30,923 bases of DNA from Isotricha intestinalis (Eukaryota; Ciliophora; Litostomatea; Vestibuliferida; Isotrichidae), in NCBI GenBank assembly GCA_023807065.1, contig JAJJLU010000569.1:1-30923 (forward strand), written 5' to 3'. A model generated the notes under the pieces. The model saw only the letters and a list, made by a program, of their open reading frames with translations. It did not search any database and was not told the origin of the DNA. The translations under genes were made by a program, and so were the position numbers. This document shows positions 23,716 through 30,923 of the stretch, piece by piece; position 1 is the stretch's first letter, and the number at the start of each line of letters is the position of its first letter.

Positions 23716-24948
23716 TCACTTATCTCCATTATTCACTTTATCATCATCAGGTGGAGGAAAAATAATCATATCAGTTTCTATCGGTTTAATATTGGGATTG
23801 ACTTCTTTATTATTATTATTATTGCTATTGTTATTATTATTATTTTCCTTGTTTTTTTCATTTTGTTTATTCACACACATTTCATATTCTTTTTTAGACA
23901 TTTCTAAAATTTTTTTAAACATTTCTTCCTCATCTTCTCCTTCAAAATCTTTAATTTCATCATCTCTTTTTCCACTTTGAACTCTAACTTCTTTATCAAC
24001 TTCATTATCGCTTTTAATCATAAATTTAAAACCATCATAATTATCGCTCATTTCTTTAATATATGCAACTTGTAAAGTATTGTAAAAGAAAATACTAGCA
24101 GAATCTCTAAAAAACCTAGGTCTGGAAGTATTATGATCTCCATTTACATAAACAACGTTTTTATCTCCTGGATAAACCTCATATAATTCTTTACAATGAT
24201 GAAGTTTAACGAAATTATCTCCATTTCCATGACAAAACAAAGCTGGAATAAAGCATTTTTCAGCATATTTAATAGGTTCAATTTCGTCTAAATTAAAATT
24301 AGCTTTTTTAGAAATTGTGCTTTTAACTAATTTAGTAGCTTGATTTAATATAAAATTAGGTAACGAGACTCTATCTTTAACTAATTCTTCTATAAGAACT
24401 TTCAAACTAGAAAAAGCAGAATCAAGAACCAATCCAGCAATAGTAGGATCTCTATCACCATACATTATAGCAGTCACTGCTCCCATTGATCTTCCCCATA
24501 AACCAATAGTTGATACTTTATTTGTCTTTCTTAGATACTCAATTACACATGCTACATCATCACGCTCATACCATCCCAGGGAAATGTAATCACCTTCACT
24601 TTTTCCACAACCTGCGAAATCAAAGGCAAAGAAAGTGATATTCATTGGAAGAAGGTATTTCACTTCTGATACTGCTTCACAACGAGATGAGGAATTTCCA
24701 TGTAAATATACTACACATGGGAGACGTTCAAATTCACGTTCTTCATCATAAGGTTCCCAGAAAGAGCATTGAAGTCGTAGATTTCGTTTATTTTTTATTG
24801 AAAAATCTGTTCTCTTGTAAAATTTCCCTTTTATTTCAAATTTTTCTGGACCTAGTTCACTTTCTGAATATTCATCACGAGTTGGACGAATTACGGCCTT
24901 CCATAAGTCATCATAAGAGCCACCAAATAGTTTTGTTAAGAGACTCAT
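23716..24948 (-). CDS. alpha/beta hydrolase (ABHD17/S33-like) with C-terminal UIM-like motif
   Basis: A 410-residue protein. Residues about 50-290 are an alpha/beta-hydrolase domain: oxyanion-hole region VVYLHGNSSSR (79-89), FAFDFAGCGKSEGDY (107-121), nucleophile elbow GLWGRSMGA (149-157, Ser154), Asp244 in HGNGDNFV, and His272 in NGDHNTSRP. The triad is complete, so an active esterase, thioesterase or peptidase is likely; no signal peptide suggests a cytosolic enzyme. Residues about 338-355, EDEEEMFKKILEMSKKEYEM, fit the ubiquitin-interacting motif (acidic cap, hydrophobic positions, invariant Ser), with Ile in place of the usual Ala. An Asn-rich tract (369-380) and a Pro/Asp tail follow. 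The start lies 103 bp from the divergent M16-like gene. It stops with TGA. Confidence 0.85.
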   Translation of the reverse strand: MSLLTKLFGGSYDDLWKAVIRPTRDEYSESELGPEKFEIKGKFYKRTDFSIKNKRNLRLQCSFWEPYDEEREFERLPCVVYLHGNSSSRCEAVSEVKYLLPMNITFFAFDFAGCGKSEGDYISLGWYERDDVACVIEYLRKTNKVSTIGLWGRSMGAVTAIMYGDRDPTIAGLVLDSAFSSLKVLIEELVKDRVSLPNFILNQATKLVKSTISKKANFNLDEIEPIKYAEKCFIPALFCHGNGDNFVKLHHCKELYEVYPGDKNVVYVNGDHNTSRPRFFRDSASIFFYNTLQVAYIKEMSDNYDGFKFMIKSDNEVDKEVRVQSGKRDDEIKDFEGEDEEEMFKKILEMSKKEYEMCVNKQNEKNKENNNNNNSNNNNNKEVNPNIKPIETDMIIFPPPDDDKVNNGDK

Positions 24949-25051
24949 TTTTTTTTACCTTTTTTTATTTGGTTTTTTTTTGAATTTATATTATTATTAT
25001 AATAATATTATTAAGTAGTTTTATTTATTTTTATTTGATTTTTTATATTTT
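24949..25051. promoter_or_regulatory. divergent promoter region between hydrolase and M16-like genes
   Basis: Only 103 bases separate two start codons pointing away from each other, so both core promoters and leaders must lie here or overlap the coding regions. The sequence is almost entirely A/T. A 16-base perfect palindrome, TATTATTATAATAATA at 24992-25007, sits near the middle; in such A/T-rich DNA it may be chance. Promoter role is inferred from position only. Confidence 0.4.
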
Positions 25052-28000
25052 ATGAGTGATTATGAAAATGAAGAATTCGAAAGTTTTGATATAGAAGATA
25101 GTAATTATTTTAATATTCCAAATGAAAACAAAAGAAAAATATTTAAAAAATTCAAATTTTATTCATTTATATTAATTTCTCCTTTATTAATAATAATTCT
25201 GTTTTTATATATTTTTAAAATTACTTATTCACCAAATATTAATCTAAAAACAAGAAATAATGTAACAATATTATTAGAAGAAAATAAAATAAAAAAACCA
25301 CTAACAGATTCAAGAAATATTGAAATAATATCATTAAAAAATGGAATAGAATGTGTATTAATTTCAGATGAAAATTCAACAAGGGCAGGATTTTCTTTAA
25401 TTGTAAATATTGAAGGAAAATATAGTTTAATAGCATATTTAACACAATTAATATTATATAAAAATACTCCTTTAGGAAATGTTTTTCAAGAAAATGTAAA
25501 ATTAAATTATGGAAATAAAAAAATTATTACTAAAGAAGGTTTATCAACTTATTATTTTGATGTTGATAATAATGGTTTAGAAAAAACAATGATTTCTTTA
25601 TATAATATGATTTATAATTGTCCTTATTTAAATAAAAATTTAACTCCTGAAGAAAAATTCATTTTAGCTTTTGATGTTGAGACTTTAAAAAGGATTTTTG
25701 ATGAGAATAAAGTGTTTTATGATGAAAATTTGGAAAATGAAGATTCAACTTTCTTGGAAATTGCGGATTCATTATTTTTTCCTAAGAATAATATTCAATA
25801 TAATTATGATAATATTGTAAATTTATTAAAATCTTCTTATTTAAATCCTAAAAATATTAAAATTTCTATTATTTCAAAAAGACCTTTAAATGAAATGGAA
25901 ATTTTATTATCGAAATGGTCAAACATTAATAACAATGAATTAAATAAAGAGAATATATTTAATCCTTATACTGGAATAAACAATAAAGATAAATATGGGA
26001 AATATATTATCACTCAAAATAAAAACAATGAAAATTTATTTTATTTTATTTTAATTTGTACTAAAGATAATATTTATGAAATAAATTCAATGACATATTA
26101 TGAATTTATTTCATATATTATTAATTATAATGGAGAAAATTCTTTATCAAAAATTTTAGTAAAAAAAAAATTAATTTATAATTTCAAAAGTCAAATTATT
26201 AAAACTAGTCTATTTTCACCTAATTATTTAGTAATTAAAATGTATTTAACTCAAGAAGGAATTAAGTCTAAAAATTTAATTGTAAATTATATTTATAAAT
26301 ATTTAAATTTTATGAATAATAATTTTGACTTTTCAATTCCTTTTCAAGATTTTAAAACTATAAATAATCAAAAATTTCTTTTTTTGACTATTGACAAATA
26401 TGAAAATTATTTGAATAGTCTTTCGAAACGATTATTTTATTTTGAAAATAACAAAAAAAATTTATCAAATTTATTATTTGGATTATATAATATAGATGAA
26501 TATAATTCAAAATTAATGAAAAATATACTATCTTCAATAACAGATTATAATTATGTTTCAATTATTATAAATTCTCCTACTATTAATTTTAATCAAATTG
26601 AATTTATAAGAGATAAATATAAAGGAATAGCATTTTTTTATAAAAAACTTATTGATAAAGAAATTATTAATAGTATACAAGGAAATTTAAAAGAACAATT
26701 TCAATTAAGAAATAAGAATAAATATATTTCAGATATAAATTATATAGAAGAAGTTTCAGGAAATAAAGATGAAATATTAAATGAAATAAATTATTATAAA
26801 CCTATAAAATATCCAAATAAAAGTCAAAAAGACTCTAATATAAATTTATTTTATAGGAAAGATAGGACATTTAAAGTCCCTAGAATAGAAACTTATATAA
26901 ACATTAATTTTATAAGAAGTGATTCAACTGTTAATATAAAAAAAATACAGGAAGAACAAATTTTTTTTTTTGGAATAATAACAAATTATATAAAATTTAA
27001 ATTAATTGAAATTGAAGAGTGTGGAAATTCAATTAAATTTGAATTTTTAAGAAATGAAGGATTTAATATCAAAATATCTTCATATAAAGATAAAACTTCT
27101 ATTATAATAAATGAGGTATTAGATATTTTAAAAAATGATTTAAATCAATTAATATTAAATCAAAGTAAAATAGAAACTAATTTAAATTTTAATTCAATAA
27201 ATGAAAAATACTATGATTATTTAAGAAGTTATGGTTTATTAGAAGGATTTAATATTCAAAAAAACAATCAAGTGGATAATAAAATTGTGTTAGATTTTAT
27301 TCATAATATTATAAATTTGTCAAATATTAATATTTTATTATATGGTGATTTGACGGAAAATTTAGTTTATAATATATATGAAAAAATCCAAAATACCTTT
27401 AAAATCAATAAAAATTTCAATAATTCAATGCAAAAAATTTTAAAAGAAAATTTTGAAAAAAATAAGTGTTTTATTTATAAGTATAAAGTCATATTTAATG
27501 AACAAGATAAAAATTATTTAATAACTACTTTAAAAATTGGGAATAAAAATATAAAAAATGAAATAAAAGCAGATTTAATCAAATTAATTTGGGATTCAAA
27601 TAAACAATATTTTAATATTGAGAAAATTCATTACACAGATTTTATATTTTTAAAAATTACTAAAATTTCAGATTTAAATTATCCAGACCAAGATAGAGAA
27701 ATAATTACTAAATATGAAATACCTTCAATTCAAGTTTCAATTAAATATTTATCTAACAATGATTTTGAATTATATATAGGAAAAATTAAAAATAATCTTA
27801 ATAAAAAGTATTTAAGATTAAGGGAAAAAGCTAATAAAGCTTTTTATGAAATTTTATCTTATTCTAATTTTTATTTTACTAAAGAAGATTATTTATCAGA
27901 AATCAATAATTTTAATTTAGAAGAATTTAAATTATCAACTTCTGAATTTTTTACTTCAAATTTACAAATTTTTTTCGAGTTTTTCAAAAATGATGAACAA

Positions 28001-28063
28001 TTTATTAAAAAAGAAGATTTGGAGATTGAAAATTGTTCAATAACTTATTTTAACAATATTTAA
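25052..28063 (+). CDS. membrane-anchored M16 (insulysin-like) homologue lacking the zinc motif
   Basis: A 1003-residue protein. A 36-residue acidic then basic cytosolic N terminus leads into one transmembrane helix (about 37-56), giving a type II topology. The rest has the length and order of an insulysin/nardilysin-type M16 protein: NIEIISLKNGIECVLISDEN (89-108, like LxNGLxVxLISDP), GLSTYYFDVDNNGLEKTM (163-180, like HTNYYFDVxxxxLExAL), and AFDVETLKRIFDE in the place of the downstream Glu segment. The inverted zinc motif HxxEH is gone: the position of AHFCEHMLFLGT reads AYLTQLILYKNT (128-139), so His, Glu and His are replaced by Tyr129, Gln132 and Leu133. It is therefore predicted catalytically dead and may act as a binding or chaperone-like protein. 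The family call rests on ordered N-terminal motifs and total length. Confidence 0.75.
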   Translation: MSDYENEEFESFDIEDSNYFNIPNENKRKIFKKFKFYSFILISPLLIIILFLYIFKITYSPNINLKTRNNVTILLEENKIKKPLTDSRNIEIISLKNGIECVLISDENSTRAGFSLIVNIEGKYSLIAYLTQLILYKNTPLGNVFQENVKLNYGNKKIITKEGLSTYYFDVDNNGLEKTMISLYNMIYNCPYLNKNLTPEEKFILAFDVETLKRIFDENKVFYDENLENEDSTFLEIADSLFFPKNNIQYNYDNIVNLLKSSYLNPKNIKISIISKRPLNEMEILLSKWSNINNNELNKENIFNPYTGINNKDKYGKYIITQNKNNENLFYFILICTKDNIYEINSMTYYEFISYIINYNGENSLSKILVKKKLIYNFKSQIIKTSLFSPNYLVIKMYLTQEGIKSKNLIVNYIYKYLNFMNNNFDFSIPFQDFKTINNQKFLFLTIDKYENYLNSLSKRLFYFENNKKNLSNLLFGLYNIDEYNSKLMKNILSSITDYNYVSIIINSPTINFNQIEFIRDKYKGIAFFYKKLIDKEIINSIQGNLKEQFQLRNKNKYISDINYIEEVSGNKDEILNEINYYKPIKYPNKSQKDSNINLFYRKDRTFKVPRIETYININFIRSDSTVNIKKIQEEQIFFFGIITNYIKFKLIEIEECGNSIKFEFLRNEGFNIKISSYKDKTSIIINEVLDILKNDLNQLILNQSKIETNLNFNSINEKYYDYLRSYGLLEGFNIQKNNQVDNKIVLDFIHNIINLSNINILLYGDLTENLVYNIYEKIQNTFKINKNFNNSMQKILKENFEKNKCFIYKYKVIFNEQDKNYLITTLKIGNKNIKNEIKADLIKLIWDSNKQYFNIEKIHYTDFIFLKITKISDLNYPDQDREIITKYEIPSIQVSIKYLSNNDFELYIGKIKNNLNKKYLRLREKANKAFYEILSYSNFYFTKEDYLSEINNFNLEEFKLSTSEFFTSNLQIFFEFFKNDEQFIKKEDLEIENCSITYFNNI

Positions 28064-28139
28064 GTTAAAATATTAAATATAAAATTTTGTAAAAAGTAGT
28101 ATATTTAAAAACATATTATTTAAAGAAATAATTTTATTT

Positions 28140-28856
28140 TTAATCAAAAGGATGATGTAAACTACATCCTTGTCTTAATAACATTTTTTCTTTTCCATAT
28201 TTGGCTAATAAATCATCAACAGTTTTATATCCTATAGGTTCACATTTTTTTTCTAAAGCTTGCTTATCATATAATTCCTTATTTTCATTATAAAATTCCT
28301 TGTTTTTTTCAAATAATTCTTTAATTTCATTTTCATTTATTGAAGGAAATTCTTCTTTTAAACAATATAGTTTATATTCATCAATACCGAAAGACATTTT
28401 TCCAAATAATTTTTCATCTAATAAATGTAAAGTTTTCATAAAACCAGTTGTTGGACAAACAATAACTCTTAATTTTTTTAATTTAAAAAAAGCATCTTTT
28501 AAATTCATTTTTTCTCTGGTCATTAAATAATGTATAATTAAAGAAGCACTCCTACTTAAACCTTGAGCACAATGAACATAAACTGGATTATTTAATTTGA
28601 GTTGTTCTTCTATAAACAGAGAACCTTCTTCTGTCCAATCTGCATTGTTTAAAGGGGTATCTTCTATTTCTAAATGAAGAAAATTAAAATAATCTGAATG
28701 TTTTATTTCTTTTGATTTATCTTCATATTTTATTAAATCTATTATTGCTTTTATTCCTATTTTTTTTAATTTTTCTTCATCTGATGCTATTATTTTATTT
28801 CCAAAATATAATTTATTTTCTAAAACACAACAATAATCTTCTTTTGTCTGTATCAT
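28140..28856 (-). CDS. dual-specificity protein phosphatase
   Basis: A 238-residue protein. The catalytic domain spans about residues 12-152: LYFGNKIIASDEEKLKKIGI (start of the DUSP fold), LHLEIEDTPLNN with a candidate general acid (Asp67), and the signature HCAQGLSRSAS (95-105) with nucleophile Cys96 and Arg102, followed by IIHYLMTREKMNLKDAFFKL, the usual helix after the P-loop. All catalytic residues are present, so it should hydrolyse phosphate from Ser/Thr/Tyr of a protein substrate, often a MAP kinase. The C-terminal about 85 residues are charged and not a known domain. No signal peptide or membrane helix. It converges on the M16-like gene, 76 bases away, and diverges from the small secreted gene. 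Substrate unknown. Confidence 0.92.
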   Translation of the reverse strand: MIQTKEDYCCVLENKLYFGNKIIASDEEKLKKIGIKAIIDLIKYEDKSKEIKHSDYFNFLHLEIEDTPLNNADWTEEGSLFIEEQLKLNNPVYVHCAQGLSRSASLIIHYLMTREKMNLKDAFFKLKKLRVIVCPTTGFMKTLHLLDEKLFGKMSFGIDEYKLYCLKEEFPSINENEIKELFEKNKEFYNENKELYDKQALEKKCEPIGYKTVDDLLAKYGKEKMLLRQGCSLHHPFD

Positions 28857-28962
28857 ATTTATTTTTTTATATTATTATTATTAACTTATGTATATCTGAT
28901 AATTTATATTTTTAATTATAAATTTAAATGTTTAAATTTTCAATTTATTTATTTTTATAATA
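28857..28962. promoter_or_regulatory. divergent promoter region between phosphatase and small secreted gene
   Basis: The 106 bases between two outward-facing start codons are nearly pure A/T and must hold both leaders. No motif shared with the other divergent spacer (24949-25051) stood out apart from A/T runs. Role inferred from position. Confidence 0.4.
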
Positions 28963-29412
28963 ATGAAGAAAAATTTTCATTTTAATTTCATAATTTTACT
29001 TATAACATTCAGATATATAAATACATCAATATCTTATCTTTTTATAGTATCAACATCTGAAATTAAAGAAATAAAACAAGAAGAACCAGAAGATGTAATC
29101 AAGGATATAAAAGATTTACAACCATCAACAGTCTCTGAAATAAAAAAATATAATATTACATATGAAAATGATTTAAGAATTACTTTGACATTCGAACCCA
29201 AATCTTTTTCATTTGCAGCATTTGTTATAAATGATGATAATAGTTTTATTTTATCTACTGAAAATACGAATGTTTGGAAATGTGTTGATGGAGTTTTAAC
29301 ATTTAAAGGTTTAGTAGGGGATTCAAGTTGGTCAGATAATAAAAAAATTCCAAATTTGGCTTCTGTACTAGAATGTAATGGAACTCAAATCAAATTAGAA
29401 AAAATTAAATAA
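28963..29412 (+). CDS. small secreted or lumenal hypothetical protein
   Basis: A 149-residue protein with a hydrophobic N terminus (residues about 8-30) that reads as a signal peptide or anchor. An acidic-basic linker follows (EIKEIKQEEPEDVIKDIKDL), and then a C-terminal half rich in beta strands with two cysteines (in VWKCVDG and VLECNGT) that could pair. NGT near the end is an N-glycosylation site. No family was recognised. It is the last intact gene before the chromosome end, about 1.45 kb from the telomere-like repeat. Codon use matches its neighbours and the ATG follows an A/T-rich leader, so it is probably real. Confidence 0.6.
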   Translation: MKKNFHFNFIILLITFRYINTSISYLFIVSTSEIKEIKQEEPEDVIKDIKDLQPSTVSEIKKYNITYENDLRITLTFEPKSFSFAAFVINDDNSFILSTENTNVWKCVDGVLTFKGLVGDSSWSDNKKIPNLASVLECNGTQIKLEKIK

Positions 29413-29491
29413 ATAAATATAAATTTAAAAGAACAAATAAATAAAATCATTAAAGATAAAAAAATATCTAATACATGAAAAAGAGAAGAAA

Positions 29492-29959
29492 ATGAGAGAA
29501 AGAAAAAGTAAAAATAAAATATAAGATGATAGAAAGTCAATAAAAAAAAAGAAGAATATAATAAATCAAATATATTTATTGAAAAAAAGAAGAGTCGGTA
29601 GATGCAGTAGTAAAAGATAGTGAATAATGAAAGAAAAAGAGAAAGCAAAAGAAGTGGAAAAAAAAGTTAGTAAAAGAATTAATACAGATGGGAATAATAT
29701 CAATAGAAAAAAATCAGAAAAATGTTTTGGAAATAGAATAAATAATAATCAAAGAAATGCAATATTTATTATAGGAATGAATACAATAGCTTTATCTATA
29801 GGTTAAATATGTGAATTACTCAACAAATAAATTCGAGTTCAGACCTCACTTCAAGGCATTCAGAATTATTTTGTCTTGGAAGAACAAACTAGAAAATTTA
29901 TTGATAATGTTAAAAAAATGATTGTTAAAAATATTTATTATTTTTATTGGTTTCATTAA
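29492..29959 (+). pseudogene. degraded subtelomeric reading frame, weakly Alba-like
   Basis: One frame runs from ATG 29492 to TAA 29957 with five internal stops: one TAA in the first part, TAG then TGA just before a second ATG at 29627, then TAA at 29804 and 29828. The first half is Lys/Arg-rich and may be open only because the strand is purine-rich. The second half looks like true protein: RNAIFIIGMNTIALSIG, then ICELLNK, then IRVQTSLQGIQNYFVLEEQT and RKFIDNVKKM. GMxxxIxxxxxxxELLxK resembles the glycine and helix region of Alba-type nucleic-acid-binding proteins, but the upstream Alba strands are not evident, so that link is weak. Both late TAA codons fall where CAA (Gln) would fit, as expected from C-to-T decay. 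Confidence 0.45.
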
Positions 29960-30136
29960 AATTTCAAATGATATTACAAAACAAATCTTTATTTTATTAT
30001 TCTTAACATCAATCCCTTTTTATGTATAAATAAATAATAAATTTCTCTTTTTTATTGTAAAAATTAAATATATTATCTTGTGTTTCTTTTCTTTTAGGCA
30101 TGAATTTATTTTTTTGGGTATTATATGATTTGTGAT
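29960..30136. other. subtelomeric A/T-rich spacer
   Basis: Between the two degraded reading frames lies A/T-rich sequence with a possible continuation of the minus-strand relic past its TAA (IPKKINSC-like, about 30130-30090). Nothing else is recognised, and no tandem subtelomeric satellite is seen. Confidence 0.35.
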
Positions 30137-30780
30137 TTAGGGATAAATTTTATAATAAATTTCTTGATATTTTGAAGGAAGATTTGCTAAATTATCTTTT
30201 TTTTATCAATTAAATAATCATATATTTCATTAATTCTTTTTTCTTTATATGAATAAACAAGCATTAAATTAAATTGCCTATTAATTTCAATATTAAATAA
30301 TTTAGTTCTTATAAATTCATATCTATCTCAATTAAAAATATATATCGATTATAATCATTGGATGATAATAGTTTTGTTTTTCTTCAAATATTATTATTAT
30401 TTTTTGAACAAGTTTAATAATTATTTTTTCATTATTGAATCCATATAGATTAATCAATTAAATAAAAAATGAAAATTGAGAAAAAGCTAAATATTAATCT
30501 TAATCAAAGAATAAATTATCTATTGCAAAATCAAATAATTTAAAAATTTCAATAATTTTATAAGAATTTTTAATCTGAAATAATCCCAAATTAAATGAGG
30601 AATAAATATTACATTATGTCTCATAATTTGTCTATATTGAGAAAAATAAACCAATAATTCAGTAGAAATCCTAATATTATTTTTTGAAAATATTCCAATT
30701 ATATTTACCCTACAACCGTTTCTACTGACTGAATCCCTAAAATTATCAAAACTTAATATTTAATTTTTAAAATTTATACA
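30137..30780 (-). pseudogene. frameshifted, stop-interrupted gene relic next to the telomere
   Basis: On the minus strand, protein-like segments occur in order but in alternating frames: first NGCRVNIIGIFSKNNIRIST and following (about 30750-30600), then NSYKIIEIFKLFDFAIDNLF with FNNEKIIIKLVQK and QNYYHPMIIIDIYF (about 30600-30340), then INRQFNLMLVYSYKEKRINE (about 30327-30200), then DNLANLPSKYQEIYYKIYP ending at TAA 30137. At least three frameshifts and several TAA codons break it, one shift lying at an A8/T8 run. The amino-acid composition is that of a real protein rather than of random A/T DNA. I cannot assign a family. Sequencing error could explain one homopolymer shift but not the whole pattern. 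Confidence 0.5.
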
Positions 30781-30861
30781 TGAAAATAACATAAACCTTC
30801 TATTAGATAATCTTTTTTATTAATTATATTTGTTTAATATTTTAAATTTATTTTCTTTCTT

Positions 30862-30923
30862 TTGGGGATTGGGGATTGGGGATTGGGGATTGGGGATTGG
30901 GGATTGGGGATTGGGGATTGGGG
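30862..30923 (+). repeat. telomere-like array of GGGGATT
   Basis: From 30864 to the window end the sequence is eight perfect GGGGATT units plus a final GGGG (60 bases), preceded by TT. The G-rich strand points towards the end, as at a true chromosome terminus. The unit is close to the ciliate TTGGGG but carries an extra A, so the telomerase RNA template would be a permutation of CCCCAAT. The switch from A/T-rich unique DNA to the array is abrupt, with no degenerate units, as expected for de novo or freshly maintained telomere addition. Confidence 0.93.

Noticed and set aside
23660..23980. Plus-strand open frame with Leu runs opposite the hydrolase 3' end.
   Set aside because: Antisense reading of the Asn-rich tail; the minus-strand hydrolase is clearly the real gene.
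24992..25007. 16-base perfect palindrome in the divergent promoter as a transcription-factor site.
   Set aside because: It is made only of A and T, and such palindromes are expected by chance here. Kept as a note in the promoter entry only.
30590..30790. Resemblance of minus-strand LFSCINFKN ... NGCRVNIIG to cis-prenyltransferase motifs (YAFSxxNFxR and NGxRxxxIG).
   Set aside because: The spacing between the two motifs is about 15 residues too short, a stop intervenes, the upstream DGNxR motif is absent and the rest does not align. Too weak to name.
1..30923. CRISPR arrays, prokaryotic operons, tRNA or rRNA genes.
   Set aside because: None seen. The gene families, telomere-like repeat and A/T-rich spacers are eukaryotic, and no T-loop-like GTTCGANTC box with a matching acceptor stem was found by eye.

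Overview
The window is the end of a chromosome from a very AT-rich, gene-dense protist nucleus. The right edge (30862-30923) is a perfect array of a 7-base telomere-like unit, GGGGATT, with the G-rich strand running 5'->3' towards the end. The genes are eukaryotic (Rab GTPase, cyclin, dual-specificity phosphatase, a giant furin-like cysteine-rich protein). I see no introns in any of them, not even in a 14.6 kb reading frame. Genes end with TAA (most), TGA (two) or TAG (one). The Rab gene places TAA directly after its C-terminal CC prenylation motif, so TAA is a true stop and the nuclear code looks standard. Abundant Cys-rich surface-type repeats, a G4-containing telomere unit, Asn-rich tracts and compact intronless genes suggest a ciliate-like or other anaerobic or parasitic protist, for example a ciliate using the standard code. 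The sequence alone does not fix the lineage.

Layout. 1-468: 3' part of a METTL13/EEF1AKMT4-like methyltransferase, cut by the window edge. 469-1111: no intact gene, but a decayed copy of ribosomal protein eL36. 1112-2623: a Lys/Asn-rich low-complexity protein. 2815-3489: Rab11-like GTPase. 3734-4984: membrane-anchored, apparently inactive aspartic-protease homologue. 5049-6041: WD40-like propeller. 6236-20866: a secreted protein of 4876 residues with about 56 furin-like repeats, followed by eight predicted beta-sandwich modules separated by single Cys-rich linkers. 20978-21343: small secreted protein. 21885-22538: Ser/Arg-rich protein with a nine-cysteine module. 22716-23540: cyclin Y-like protein. 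23716-24948 (minus): alpha/beta hydrolase with a C-terminal UIM-like helix. 25052-28063: membrane-anchored M16 (insulysin-like) protein lacking the zinc motif. 28140-28856 (minus): dual-specificity phosphatase. 28963-29412: small secreted protein. 29413-30861: subtelomeric tract holding two degraded reading frames. 30862-30923: telomere-like repeat.

How the genes relate. There is no operon logic here. Most genes are on the plus strand with short A/T-rich spacers. Two pairs are divergent across roughly 100 bp (24949-25051 and 28857-28962). Themes are surface or secreted proteins (the giant protein, two small secreted proteins, two membrane-anchored dead-protease homologues) and signalling or trafficking (Rab, cyclin Y-like, DUSP). 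The most notable items are the giant modular protein, the GGGGATT telomere unit, the two pseudo-peptidases, and several pseudogenes not reported by simple ORF calling.
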